Shown piece after piece: positions 6,245 to 20,512 of a stretch of DNA of 64,000 nucleotides (position 1 is the first letter of the stretch; every line of letters starts with the position of its first letter). The stretch is from Odiellus spinosus (lineage: Eukaryota; Arthropoda; Arachnida; Opiliones; Phalangiidae), in assembly GCA_963920705.1 (NCBI GenBank), contig OY987240.1, positions 1,928,501 through 1,992,500 of the forward strand. The letters run 5' to 3'. The position numbers and the translations under genes are program-made. Under the pieces are notes generated by a model, which saw only the letters and a program-made list of their open reading frames with translations, was not told where the DNA came from and made no database searches.

Positions 6245-8509
6245 GATAAATGCTTAAGGAAAACCATCTAAGATACAAAATCAGCCTTGTGCAAATTTTA
6301 AGCATCATCAAAAAGAGCGAAAAAAAATTGATTTAAAGGGAAACTAAAGAGCCTAGCGCGCCTTGCCAAAATAATTAATTAATTCATTTGGAACTATAAC
6401 TGAGCTGGCGACTTATCGTTAAAGGCTATTGTTGAATCGTGGATAAATGCTTAAGGAGAACCATCTAAGATACAAAACCAGCCTTGTGCAAATTTTAAGC
6501 ATCATCAAAAAGAGCGAAAAAAATTTATTTAAAGGGAAACTAAAGAGCCTAGCGCGCCTTGCCAAAATAATTAATTCATTTGGAACTATAACTGAGCTGG
6601 CGACTTATCGTTAAAGGCTTTAGTTGAATCGTGGCTAAGTTCTTAATGAAAACCATCTAAGCTACAAAATCAGCCTTGTGCAAATTCTAAGCCCCATCAA
6701 AAAGAGCGAAAAAAAATTATTTAAAGCGAAACTAAAGAGCCTAGCGCGCCTTGCCAAAATAATTAATTAATTCATTTGGAACTATAACTGAGCTGGCGAC
6801 TTATCGTTAAAGGCTATTGTTGAATCGTGGCTAAATTCTTAAAGAGAACCATCTAAGCTACAAAATCAGCCTTGTGCAAATTCTAAGCACCATCAAAAAG
6901 ACCGAAAAAAAATGAGTTAAAGGGTAACTAAAGAGCCTAGCGCGCCTTGCCAAAATAATTAATTCATTTGGAACTATAACTGAGCTGGCGACTTATCGTT
7001 AAAGGCTACTGTTGAATCGTGGATAAATGCTTAAGGAAAACCATCTAAGATAAAAAATCAGCCTTGTGCAAATTTTAAGCATCATCAAAAAGAGCGAAAA
7101 AAATTGATTTAAAGGGAAACTAAAGAGCCTAGCGCGCCTTGCCAAAATAATTAATTAATTCATTTGGAACTATAACTGAGCTGGCGACTTATCGTTAAAG
7201 GCTATTGTTGAATCGTGGCTAAATTCTTAAAGAGAACCATCTAAGCTACAAAATCAGCCTTGTGCAAATTCTAAGTACCATCAAAAAGACCGAAAAAAAA
7301 TGATTTAAAGGGTAACTAAAGAGCCTAGCGCGCCTTGCCAAAATAATTAATTAATTCATTTGGAACTATAACTGAGCTGGCGACTTATCGTTAAAGGCTA
7401 TTGTTGAATCGTGGATAAATGCTTAAGGAAAACCATCTAAGATACAAAATCAGCCTTGTGCAAATTTTAAGCATCATCAAAAAGAGCGAAAAAAAATTGA
7501 TTTAAAGGGAAACTAAAGAGCCTAGCGCGCCTTGCCAAAATAATTAATTAATTCATTTGGAACTATAACTGAGCTGGCGACTTATCGTTAAAGGCTATTG
7601 TTGAATCGTGGATAAATGCTTAAGGAGAACCATCTAAGATACAAAACCAGCCTTGTGCAAATTTTAAGCATCATCAAAAAGAGCGAAAAAAATTTATTTA
7701 AAGGGAAACTAAAGAGCCTAGCGCGCCTTGCCAAAATAATTAATTCATTTGGAACTATAACTGAGCTGGCGACTTATCGTTAAAGGCTTTAGTTGAATCG
7801 TGGCTAAGTTCTTAATGAAAACCATCTAAGCTACAAAATCAGCCTTGTGCAAATTCTAAGCCCCATCAAAAAGAGCGAAAAAAAATTATTTAAAGCGAAA
7901 CTAAAGAGCCTAGCGCGCCTTGCCAAAATAATTAATTAATTCATTTGGAACTATAACTGAGCTGGCGACTTATCGTTAAAGGCTATTGTTGAATCGTGGC
8001 TAAATTCTTAAAGAGAACCATCTAAGCTACAAAATCAGCCTTGTGCAAATTCTAAGCACCATCAAAAAGACCGAAAAAAAATGAGTTAAAGGGTAACTAA
8101 AGAGCCTAGCGCGCCTTGCCAAAATAATTAATTCATTTGGAACTATAACTGAGCTGGCGACTTATCGTTAAAGGCTACTGTTGAATCGTGGATAAATGCT
8201 TAAGGAAAACCATCTAAGATAAAAAATCAGCCTTGTGCAAATTTTAAGCATCATCAAAAAGAGCGAAAAAAATTGATTTAAAGGGAAACTAAAGAGCCTA
8301 GCGCGCCTTGCCAAAATAATTAATTAATTCATTTGGAACTATAACTGAGCTGGCGACTTATCGTTAAAGGCTATTGTTGAATCGTGGCTAAATTCTTAAA
8401 GAGAACCATCTAAGCTACAAAATCAGCCTTGTGCAAATTCTAAGTACCATCAAAAAGACCGAAAAAAAATGATTTAAAGGGTAACTAAAGAGCCTAGCGC
8501 GCCTTGGCA
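6151..8509 (+). repeat. Tandem duplication of a 6-monomer, 1169-bp unit
   Basis: 6151-7340 recurs at 7320-8509 with no difference noticed. Linked markers include TTTAGTTGAATCGTGGCTAA, AAAGCGAAACTAAAG, GGCTACTGTTG and CTAAGATAAAAAATCAG, in the same order and spacing. Parts of the same monomer series recur again near 16000-17200 and 18200-19200, so this 6-mer is an established higher-order unit in the left third of the array. Confidence 0.88.
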
Positions 8510-11500
8510 AAATAATTAATTTATTTATTTATTTGGAACTATAACTGAGCTGGCGACTTATCGTTAAAGGCTAGGGTTTAATCGTGGCTAAATTCTTAAA
8601 GAGAACCATCAAAGCTACAAAATCAGCCTTTTGCAAATTCTAAGCACCATCAAAAAGACCGAAAAAAATTTATTTAAAGGGTAACTAAAGAGCCTAGCGT
8701 GCCTTGCCAAAAAAATTAATTTATTCTGTTGGATTAAAACTGAGCTGGCGACTTATCTTTAAAGGCTAGGGTTAAATCGTGGCTAAATTCTTAAAGAGAA
8801 CCATCTAAGCTACAAAATCAGCCTTAAGCAAATTCTAAGCACCATCAAAAAGACCGAAAAAATTGAGTTAAAGGGTTACTAAAGAGCCTAGCGCGCCTTG
8901 CCAAAATAATTAATTAATTCATTTGGAACTATAACTGAGCTGGCGACTTATCGTTAAAGGCTATTGTTGAATCGTGGATAAATGCTTAAGGAGAACCATC
9001 TAAGATACAAAATCAGCCTTGAGCAAATTTTAAGCATCATCAAAAAGAGCGAAAAAAATTTATTTAAAGGGAAACTAAAGAGCCTAGCGCGCCTTGCCAA
9101 AATAATTAATTCATTTGGAACTATAACTGAGCTGGCGATTTATCGTTAAAGGCTATTGTTGAATCGTGGATAAATGCTTAAGGAAAACCATCTAAGATAC
9201 AAAATCAGCCTTGTGCAAATTTTAAGCATCATCAAAAAGAGCGAAAAAAATTGATTTAAAGGGAAAATAAAGAGCCTAGCGCGCCTTGCCAAAATAATTA
9301 ATTAATTCATTTGGAACTATAACTGAGCTGGCGACTTATCGTTAAAGGCTATTGTTGAATCGTGGCTAAATTCTTAAAGAGAACCATCTAAGCTACAAAA
9401 TCAGCCTTGTGCAAATTCTAAGTACCATCAAAAAGACCGAAAAAAAATGATTTAAAGGGTAACTAAAGAGCCTAGCGCGCCTTGCCAAAATAATTAATTA
9501 ATTCATTTGGAACTATAACTGAGCTGGCGACTTATCGTTAAAGGCTATTGTTGAATCGTGGATAAATGCTTAAGGAAAACCATCTAAGATACAAAATCAG
9601 CCTTGTGCAAATTCTAAGCCCCATCAAAAAGAGCGAAAAAAAATTATTTAAAGCGAAACTAAAGAGCCTAGCGCGCCTTGCCAAAATAATTAATTAATTC
9701 ATTTGGAACTATAACTGAGCTGGCGACTTATCGTTAAAGGCTATTGTTGAATCGTGGCTAAATTCTTAAAGAGAACCATCTAAGCTACAAAATCAGCCTT
9801 GTGCAAATTCTAAGCACCATCAAAAAGACCGAAAAAAAATGAGTTAAAGGGTAACTAAAGAGCCTAGCGCGCCTTGCCAAAATAATTAATTAATTCATTT
9901 GGAACTATAACTGAGCTGGCGACTTATCGTTAAAGGCTACTGTTGAATCGTGGATAAATGCTTAAGGAAAACCATCTAAGATAAAAAATCAGCCTTGTGC
10001 AAATTTTAAGCATCATCAAAAAGAGCGAAAAAAATTGATTTAAAGGGAAACTAAAGAGCCTAGCGCGCCTTGCCAAAATAATTAATTAATTCATTTGGAA
10101 CTATAACTGAGCTGGCGACTTATCGTTAAAGGCTATTGTTGAATCGTGGCTAAATTCTTAAAGAGAACCATCTAAGCTACAAAATCAGCCTTGTGCAAAT
10201 TCTAAGCACCATCAAAAAGAGCGAAAAAAAATTGATTTAAAGGGAAACTAAAGAGCCTAGCGCGCCTTGGCAAAATAATTAATTAATTCATTTGGAACTA
10301 TAACTGAGCTGGCGACTTATCGTTAAAGGCTATTGTTGAATCGTGGATAAATGCTTAAGGAAAACCATCTAAGCTACAAAATCAGCCTTGTGCAAATTCT
10401 AAGCCCCATCAAAAAGAGCGAAAAAAAATTGATTTAAAGGGAAACTAAAGAGCCTAGCGCGCCTTGCCAAAATAATTAATTAATTCATTTGGAACTATAA
10501 CTGAGCTGGCGACTTATCGTTAAAGGCTATTGTTGAATCGTGGATAAATGCTTAAGGAGAACCATCTAAGATACAAAACCAGCCTTGTGCAAATTTTAAG
10601 CATCATCAAAAAGAGCGAAAAAAAATGATTTAAAGGGAAACTAAAGAGCCTAGCGCGCCTTGCCAAAATAATTAATTCATTTGGAACTATAACTGAGCTG
10701 GCGACTTATCGTTAAAGGCTACTGTTGAATCGTGGATAAATGCTAAAGGAAAACCATCTAAGATACAAAATCAGCCTTGTGCAAATTTTAAGCATCATCA
10801 AAAAGAGCGAAAAAAATTGATTTAAAGGGAAACTAAAGAGCCTAGCGCGCCTTGCCAAAATAATTAATTAATTCATTTGGAACTATAACTGAGCTGGCGA
10901 CTTATCGTTAAAGGCTATTGTTGAATCGTGGCTAAATTCTTAAAGAGAACCATCTAAGCTACAAAATCAGCCTTGTGCAAATTCTAAGCACCATCAAAAA
11001 GACCGAAAAAAAATGAGTTAAAGGGTAACTAAAGAGCCTAGCGCGCCTTGCCAAAATAATTAATTAATTCATTTGGAACTATAACTGAGCTGGCGACTTA
11101 TCGTTAAAGGCTATTGTTGAATCGTGGATAAATGCTTAAGGAGAACCATCTAAGATACAAAATCAGCCTTGTGCAAATTCAAAGCCCCATAAAAAGGCGA
11201 AAAAATTGATTTAAAGGGTAACTAAAGAGCCTAGCGCGCCTTGGCAAAATAATTAATTTATTTATTTATTTGGAACTATAAATGAGCTGGCGACTTATCG
11301 TTAAAGGCTATTGTTGAATCGTGGATAAATGCTTAAGGAGAACCATCTAAGCTACAAAATCAGCCTTGTGCAAATTTTAAGCATCATCAAAAAGAGCGAA
11401 AAAATTGATTTAAAGGGAAACTAAAGAGCCTAGCGCGCCTTGCCAAAATAATTAATTAATTCATTTGGAACTATAACTGAGCTGGCGACTTATCGTTAAA

Positions 11501-14500
11501 GGCTATTGTTGAATCGTGGATAAATGCTTAAGGAGAACCATCCAAGATACAATATCAGCCTTGTGCAAATTTTAAGCATCATCAAAAAGAGCGAAAAAAA
11601 TTGATTTAAAGGGAAACTAAAGAGCCTAGCGCGCCTTGCCAAAATAATTAATTCATTTGGAACTATAACTGAGCTGGCGACTTATCGTTAAAGGCTATTG
11701 TTGAATCGTGGCTAAATTCTTAAAAAGAACCATCTAAGATACAAAATCAGCCTTGTGCAAATTCTAAGCCCCATCAAAAAGGCCGAAAAAAAATGATTTA
11801 AAGGGTAACTAAAGAGCCTAGCGCGCCTTGCCAAAATAATTAATTAATTCATTTGGAACTATAACTGAGCTGGCGACTTATCGTTAAAGGCTATTGTTGA
11901 ATCGTGAATAAATGCTTAAGGAAAACCATCTAAGATACAAAATCAGCCTTGTGCAAATTTTAAGCATCATCAAAAAGAGCGAAAAAAAATTGATTTAAAG
12001 GGAAACTAAAGAGCCTAGCGCGCCTTGCCAAAATAATTAATTAATTCATTTGGAACTATAACTGAGCTGGCGACTTATCGTTAAAGGCTATTGTTGAATC
12101 GTGGATAAATGCTTAAGGAGAACCATCTAAGATACAAAATCAGCCTTGTGCAAATTTTAAGCATCATCAAAAAGAGCGAAAAAAATTTATTTAAAGGGAA
12201 ACTAAAGAGCCTAGCGCGCCTTGCCAAAATAATTAATTCATTTGGAACTATAACTGAGCTGGCGACTTATCGTTAAAGGCTTTAGTTGAATCGTGGCTAA
12301 GTTCTTAATGAAAACCATCTAAGCTACAAAATCAGCCTTGTGCAAATTCTAAGCCCCATCAAAAAGAGCGAAAAAAATTTATTTAAAGGGAAACTAAAGA
12401 GCCTAGCGCGCCTTGCCAAAATAATTAATTAATTCATTTGGAACTATAACTGAGCTGGCGACTTATCGTTAAAGGCTATTGTTGAATCGTGGCTAAATTC
12501 TTAAAGAGAACCATCTAAGCTACAAAATCAGCCTTGTGCAAATTCTAAGCACCATCAAAAAGACCGAAAAAAAATGAGTTAAAGGGTAACTAAAGAGCCT
12601 AGCGCGCCTTGCCAAAATAATTAATTAATTCATTTGGAACTATAACTGAGCTGGCGACTTATCGTTAAAGGCTACTGTTGAATCGTGGATAAATGCTTAA
12701 GGAAAACCATCTAAGATACAAAATCAGCCTTGTGCAAATTATAAGCATCATCAAAAAGAGCGAAAAAAATTGATTTAAAGGGAAACTAAAGAGCCTAGCG
12801 CGCCTTGCCAAAATAATTAATTAATTCATTTGGAACTATAACTGAGCTGGCGACTTATCGTTAAAGGCTTTAGTTGAATCGTGGCTAAATTCTTAATGAG
12901 AACCATCTAAGCTACAAAATCAGCCTTGTGCAAATTCAAAACCCCATCAAAAAGGCGAAAAAATTGATTTAAAGGGTAACTAAAGAGCCTAGCGCGCCTT
13001 GGCAAAATAATTAATTAATTCATTTGGAACTATAACTGAGCTGGCGACTTATCGTTAAAGGCTAGGGTTTAATCGTGGCTAAATTCTTAAAGAGAACCAT
13101 CTAAGCTACAAAATCAGCCTTGTGCAAATTTTAAGCATCATCAAAAAGAGCGAAAAAAATTGATTTAAAGGGAAACTAAAGAGCCTAGCGCGCCTTGCCA
13201 AAATAATTAATTAATTTATTTATTAGGAACTATAACTGAGCTGGCGACTTATCGTTAAAGGCTACTGTTGAATCGTGGATAAATGCTAAAGGAAAACCAT
13301 CTAAGATACAAAATCAGCCTTGTGCAAATTTTAAGCATCATCAAAAAGAGCGAAAAAAATTGATTTAAAGGGAAACTAAAGAGCATAGCGCGCCTTGCCA
13401 AAATAATTAATTAATTCATTTGGAACTATAACTGAGCTGGCGACTTATCGTTAAAGGCTATTGTTGAATCGTGGCTAAATTCTTAAAGAGAACCATCTAA
13501 GCTACAAAATCAGCCTTGTGCAAATTCTAAGCACCATCAAAAAGACCGAAAAAAAATGAGTTAAAGGGTAACTAAAGAGCCTAGCGCGCCTTGCCAAAAT
13601 AATTAATTCATTTGGAACTATAACTGAGCTGGCGACTTATCGTTAAAGGCTGTTGTTGAATCGTGGCTAAATTCTTAAAGAGAACCATCTATGCTACAAA
13701 ATCAGCCTTGTGCAAATTCTAAGCACCATCAAAAAGGCGAAAAAATTGATTTAAAGGGTAACTAAAGAGCCTAGCGCGTCTTGCCAAAATAATTAATTCA
13801 TTTGGAACTATAACTGAGCTGGCGACTTATCGTTAAAGGCTATTGTTGAATCGTGGATAAATGCTTAAGGAGAACCATCTAAGCTACAAAATAAGCCTTG
13901 TGCAAATTTTAAGAATCATCAAAAAGAGCGAAAAAAATTGATTTAAAGGGAAAATAAAGAGCCTAGCGCGCCTTGCCAAAATAATTAATTAATTCATTTG
14001 GAACTATAACTGAGCTGGCGACTTATCGTTAAAGGCTATTGTTGAATCGTGGATAAATTCTTAATGAGAACCATCTAAGCTACAAAATCAGCCTTGTGCA
14101 AATTCTAAGCACCATCAAAAAGACCGAAAAAAATTGAGTTAAAGGGTTACTAAAGAGCCTAGCGTGCCTTGCCAAAAAAATTAATTTATTCTGTTGGATT
14201 AAAACTGAGCTGGCGACTTATCTTTAAAGGCTAGGGTTGAATCGTGGCTAAATTCTTAAAGATAACCATCTAAGCTACAAAATCAGCCTTAAGCAAATTC
14301 TAAGCACCATCAAAAAGACCGAAATTATTGAGTTAAAGGGTTACTAAAGAGCCTAGCGCGCCTTGCCAAAATAATTAATTAATTCATTTGGAACTATAAC
14401 TGAGCTGGCGACTTATCGTTAAAGGCTATTGTTGAATCGTGGATAAATGCTTAAGGAGAACCATCTAAGATACAAAATCAGCCTTGTGGAAATTTTAAGC

Positions 14501-17500
14501 ATCATCAAAAAGAGCGAAATAATTGAGTTAAAGGGTTACTAAAGAGCCTAGCGCGCCTTGCCAAAATAATTAATTAATTCATTTGGAACTATAACTGAGC
14601 TGGCGACTTATCGTTAAAGGCTATTGTTGAATCGTGGCTAAATTCTTAAAGAGAACCATCTAAGCTACAAAATCAGCCTTGTGCAAATTTTAAGCATCAT
14701 CAAAAAGAGCGAAAAAAATTGATTTAAAGGGAAACTAAAGAGCCTAGCGCGCCTTGCCAAAATAATTAATTCATTTGGAACTATAACTGAGCTGGCGACT
14801 TATCGTTAAAGGCTGTTGTTGAATCGTGGCTAAATTCTTAAAGAAAACAATCTATGCTACAAAATCAGCCTTGTGCAAATTCTAAGCACCATCAAAAAGG
14901 CGAAAAAATTGATTTAAAGGGTAACTAAAGAGCCTAGCGCGTCTTGCCAAAATAATTAATTCATTTGGAACTATAACTGAGCTGGCGACTTATCGTTAAA
15001 GGCTATTGTTGAATCGTGGATAAATGCTTAAGGAGAACCATCTAAGCTACAAAATAAGCCTTGTGCAAATTTTAAGAATCATCAAAAAGAGCGAAAAAAA
15101 TTGATTTAAAGGGAAAATAAAGAGCCTAGCGCGCCTTGCCAAAAAAATTAATTTATTCTGTTGGATTAAAACTGAGCTGGCGACTTATCTTTAAAGGCTA
15201 GGGTTGAATCGTGGCTAAATTCTTAAAGATAACCATCTAAGCTACAAAATCAGCCTTAAGCAAATTCTGAGCACCATCAAAAAGACCGAAAAAATTGAGT
15301 TAAAGGGTTACTAAAGAGCCTAGCGCGCCTTGCCAAAATAATTAATTAATTCATTTGGAACTATAACTGAGCTGGCGACTTATCGTTAAAGGCTAGGGTT
15401 GAATCGTGGCTAAATTCTTAAAGATAACCATCTAAGCTACAAAATCAGCCTTAAGCAAATTCTAAGCACCATCAAAAAGACCGAAAAAATTGAGTTAAAG
15501 GGTTACTAAAGAGCCTAGCGCGCCTTGCCAAAATAATTAATTCATTTGGAACTATAACTGAGCTGGCGACTTATCGTTAAAGGCTATTGTTGAATCGTGG
15601 ATAAATGCTTAAGGAGAACCATCTAAGATACAAAATCAGCCTTGTGCAAATTTTAAGCATCATCAAAAAGAGCGAAAAAAATTGAGTTAAAAGGTTACTA
15701 AAGAGCCTAGCGCGCCTTGCCAAAATAATTAATTAATTCATTTGGAACTATAACTGAGCTGGCGACTTATCGTTAAAGGCTATTGTTGAATCGTGGATAA
15801 ATGCTTAAGGAGAACCATCTAAGATACAAAATCAGCCTTGTGCAAATTTTAAGCATCATCAAAAAGAGCGAAAAAAATTGATTTAAAGGGAAACTAAAGA
15901 GCCTAGCGCGCCTTGCCAAAATAATTAATTAATTCATTTGGAACTATAACTGAGCTGGCGACTTATCGTTAAAGGCTATTGTTGAATCGTGGCTAAATTC
16001 TTAAAGAGAACCATCTAAGCTACAAAATCAGCCTTGTGCAAATTCTAAGTACCATCAAAAAGACCGAAAAAAAATGATTTAAAGGGTAACTAAAGAGCCT
16101 AGCGCGCCTTGCCAAAATAATTAATTAATTCATTTGGAACTATAACTGAGCTGGCGACTTATCGTTAAAGGCTATTGTTGAATCGTGGATAAATGCTTAA
16201 GGAAAACCATCTAAGATACAAAATCAGCCTTGTGCAAATTTTAAGCATCATCAAAAAGAGCGAAAAAAATTGATTTAAAGGGAAACTAAAGAGCCTAGCG
16301 CGCCTTGCCAAAATAATTAATTAATTCATTTGGAACTATAACTGAGCTGGCGACTTATCGTTAAAGGCTATTGTTGAATCGTGGATAAATGCTTAAGGAG
16401 AACCATCTAAGATACAAAACCAGCCTTGTGCAAATTTTAAGCATCATCAAAAAGAGCGAAAAAAATTTATTTAAAGGGAAACTAAAGAGCCTAGCGCGCC
16501 TTGCCAAAATAATTAATTCATTTGGAACTATAACTGAGCTGGCGACTTATCGTTAAAGGCTTTAGTTGAATCGTGGCTAAGTTCTTAATGAAAACCATCT
16601 AAGCTACAAAATCAGCCTTGTGCAAATTCTAAGCCCCATCAAAAAGAGCGAAAAAAAATTATTTAAAGCGAAACTAAAGAGCCTAGCGCGCCTTGCCAAA
16701 ATAATTAATTAATTCATTTGGAACTATAACTGAGCTGGCGACTTATCGTTAAAGGCTATTGTTGAATCGTGGCTAAATTCTTAAAGAGAACCATCTAAGC
16801 TACAAAATCAGCCTTGTGCAAATTCTAAGCACCATCAAAAAGACCGAAAAAAAATGAGTTAAAGGGTAACTAAAGAGCCTAGCGCGCCTTGCCAAAATAA
16901 TTAATTAATTCATTTGGAACTATAACTGAGCTGGCGACTTATCGTTAAAGGCTACTGTTGAATCGTGGATAAATGCTTAAGGAAAACCATCTAAGATAAA
17001 AAATCAGCCTTGTGCAAATTTTAAGCATCATCAAAAAGAGCGAAAAAAATTGATTTAAAGGGAAACTAAAGAGCCTAGCGCGCCTTGCCAAAATAATTAA
17101 TTAATTCATTTGGAACTATAACTGAGCTGGCGACTTATCGTTAAAGGCTATTGTTGAATCGTGGCTAAATTCTTAAAGAGAACCATCTAAGCTACAAAAT
17201 CAGCCTTGTGCAAATTCTAAGTACCATCAAAAAGACCGAAAAAAAATGATTTAAAGGGTAACTAAAGAGCCTAGCGCGCCTTGGCAAAATAATTAATTTA
17301 TTTATTTATTAGGAACTATAACTGAGCTGGCGACTTATCGTTAAAGGCTATTGTTGAATCGTGGATAAATGCTTAAGGAGAACCATCTAAGATACAAAAT
17401 CAGCCTTGTGCAAATTTTAAGCATCATCAAAAAGAGCGAAAAAAATTTATTTAAAGGGAAACTAAAGAGCCTAGCGCGCCTTGCCAAAATAATTAATTCA

Positions 17501-18239
17501 TTTGGAACTATAACTGAGCTGGCGATTTATCGTTAAAGGCTTTAGCTGAATCGTGGCTAAGTTCTTAATGAAAACCATCTAAGCTACAAAATCAGCCTTG
17601 TGCAAATTCTAAGCCCCATCAAAAAGAGCGAAAAAAATTTATTTAAAGGGAAACTAAAGAGCCTAGCGCGCCTTGCCAAAATAATTAATTAATTCATTTG
17701 GAACTATAACTGAGCTGGCGACTTATCGTTAAAGGCTATTGTTGAATCGTGGCTAAATTCTTAAAGAGAACCATCTAAGCTACAAAATCAGCCTTGTGCA
17801 AATTCTAAGCACCATCAAAAAGACCGAAAAAAAATGAGTTAAAGGGTAACTAAAGAGCCTAGCGCGCCTTGCCAAAATAATTAATTAATTCATTTGGAAC
17901 TATAACTGAGCTGGCGACTTATCGTTAAAGGCTACTGTTGAATCGTGGATAAATGCTTAAGGAAAACCATCTAAGATAAAAAATCAGCCTTGTGCAAATT
18001 TTAAGCATCATCAAAAAGAGCGAAAAAAATTGATTTAAAGGGAAACTAAAGAGCCTAGCGCGCCTTGCCAAAATAATTAATTAATTCATTTGGAACTATA
18101 ACTGAGCTGGCGACTTATCGTTAAAGGCTATTGTTGAATCGTGGCTAAATTCTTAAAGAGAACCATCTAAGCTACAAAATCAGCCTTGTGCAAATTCTAA
18201 GTACCATCAAAAAGACCGAAAAAAAATGATTTAAAGGGT

Positions 18240-20512
18240 AACTAAAGAGCCTAGCGCGCCTTGCCAAAATAATTAATTAATTCATTTGGAACTATAACTG
18301 AGCTGGCGACTTATCGTTAAAGGCTATTGTTGAATCGTGGATAAATGCTTAAGGAAAACCATCTAAGATACAAAATCAGCCTTGTGCAAATTTTAAGCAT
18401 CATCAAAAAGAGCGAAAAAAATTGATTTAAAGGGAAACTAAAGAGCCTAGCGCGCCTTGCCAAAATAATTAATTAATTCATTTGGAACTATAACTGAGCT
18501 GGCGACTTATCGTTAAAGGCTATTGTTGAATCGTGGATAAATGCTTAAGGAGAACCATCTAAGATACAAAACCAGCCTTGTGCAAATTTTAAGCATCATC
18601 AAAAAGAGCGAAAAAAATTTATTTAAAGGGAAACTAAAGAGCCTAGCGCGCCTTGCCAAAATAATTAATTCATTTGGAACTATAACTGAGCTGGCGACTT
18701 ATCGTTAAAGGCTTTAGTTGAATCGTGGCTAAGTTCTTAATGAAAACCATCTAAGCTACAAAATCAGCCTTGTGCAAATTCTAAGCCCCATCAAAAAGAG
18801 CGAAAAAAAATTATTTAAAGCGAAACTAAAGAGCCTAGCGCGCCTTGCCAAAATAATTAATTAATTCATTTGGAACTATAACTGAGCTGGCGACTTATCG
18901 TTAAAGGCTATTGTTGAATCGTGGCTAAATTCTTAAAGAGAACCATCTAAGCTACAAAATCAGCCTTGTGCAAATTCTAAGCACCATCAAAAAGACCGAA
19001 AAAAAATGAGTTAAAGGGTAACTAAAGAGCCTAGCGCGCCTTGCCAAAATAATTAATTAATTCATTTGGAACTATAACTGAGCTGGCGACTTATCGTTAA
19101 AGGCTACTGTTGAATCGTGGATAAATGCTTAAGGAAAACCATCTAAGATAAAAAATCAGCCTTGTGCAAATTTTAAGCATCATCAAAAAGAGCGAAAAAA
19201 ATTGATTTAAAGGGTAACTAAAGAGCCTAGCGCGCCTTGGCAAAATAATTAATTTATTTATTTATTTGGAACTATAACTGAGCTGGCGACTTATCGTTAA
19301 AGGCTATTGTTGAATCGTGGATAAATGCTTAAGGAGAACCATCTGAGCTACAAAATCAGCCTTGTGCAAATTTTAAGCATCATCAAAAAGAGCGAAAAAA
19401 TTGATTTAAAGGGAAACTAAAGACTCTAGCGCGCCTCGCCAAAATAATTAATTCATTTGGAACTATAACTGAGCTGGCGACTTATCGTTAAAGGCTTTAG
19501 TTGAATCGTGGCTAAATTCTTAATGAGAACCATCTAAGCTACAAAATCAGCCTTGTGCAAATTCTAAGCCCCATCAAAAAGGCGAAAAAAATTGATTTAA
19601 AGGGTAACTAAAGAGCCTAGCGCGCCTTGGCAAAAAAATTAATTTATTTATTTATTAGGAACTATAACTGAGCTGGCGACTTATCGTTAAAGGCTACTGT
19701 TGAATCGTGGATAAATGCTAAAGGAAAACCATCTAAGATACAAAATCAGCCTTGTGCAAATTTTAAGCATCATCAAAAAGAGCGAAAAAAATTGATTTAA
19801 AGGGAAACTAAAGAGCCTAGCGCGCCTTGCCAAAATAATTAATTAATTCATTTGGAACTATAACTGAGCTGGCGACTTATCGTTAAAGGCTATTGTTGAA
19901 TCGTGGATAAATGCTTAAGGAGAACCATCTAAGATACAAAATCAGCCTTGTGCAAATTCAAAGCCCCATAAAAAGGCGAAAAAATTGATTTAAAGGGTAA
20001 CTAAAGAGCCTAGCGCGCCTTGGCAAAATAATTAATTTATTTATTTATTTGGAACTATAACTGAGCTGGCGACTTATCGTTAAAGGCTATTGTTGAATCG
20101 TGGATAAATGCTTAAGGAGAACCATCTAAGCTACAAAATCAGCCTTGTGCAAATTTTAAGCATCATCAAAAAGAGCGAAAAAATTGATTTAAAGGGAAAC
20201 TAAAGAGCCTAGCGCGCTTCGCCAAAATAATTTATTTATTTATTCATTTGGAACTATAACTGAGCTGGCGACTTATCGTTAAAGGCTATTGTTGAATCGT
20301 GGCTAAATTCTTAAAGAGAACAATCTAAGCTACAAAATCTGCCTTGTGCAAATTTTAAGCACCATCAAAAAGACCGAAAAAAATTGAGTTAAAGGGTAAC
20401 TAAAGAGCCTAGCGCGCCTTGCCAAAATAATTAATTAATTCATTTGGAACTATAACTGAGCTGGCGACTTATCGTTAAAGGCTATTGTTGAATCGTGGAT
20501 AAATGCTTAAGG
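18240..20512 (+). repeat. 2.3-kb segment duplicated at about 21180-23450 (offset 2938)
   Basis: Rare markers are shared at constant offset 2938: ATCTGAGCTACAAAATC (19343, 22281), AAAGACTCTAGCGCGCCTCG and GCCCCATAAAAAGGCG. A small linker change (AATTTATTTATTTATTC against AATTAATTTATTTATTC near 20228/23166) separates the copies. The match ends where the first copy has GGAAAACC and the second GGAGAACC. Confidence 0.85.
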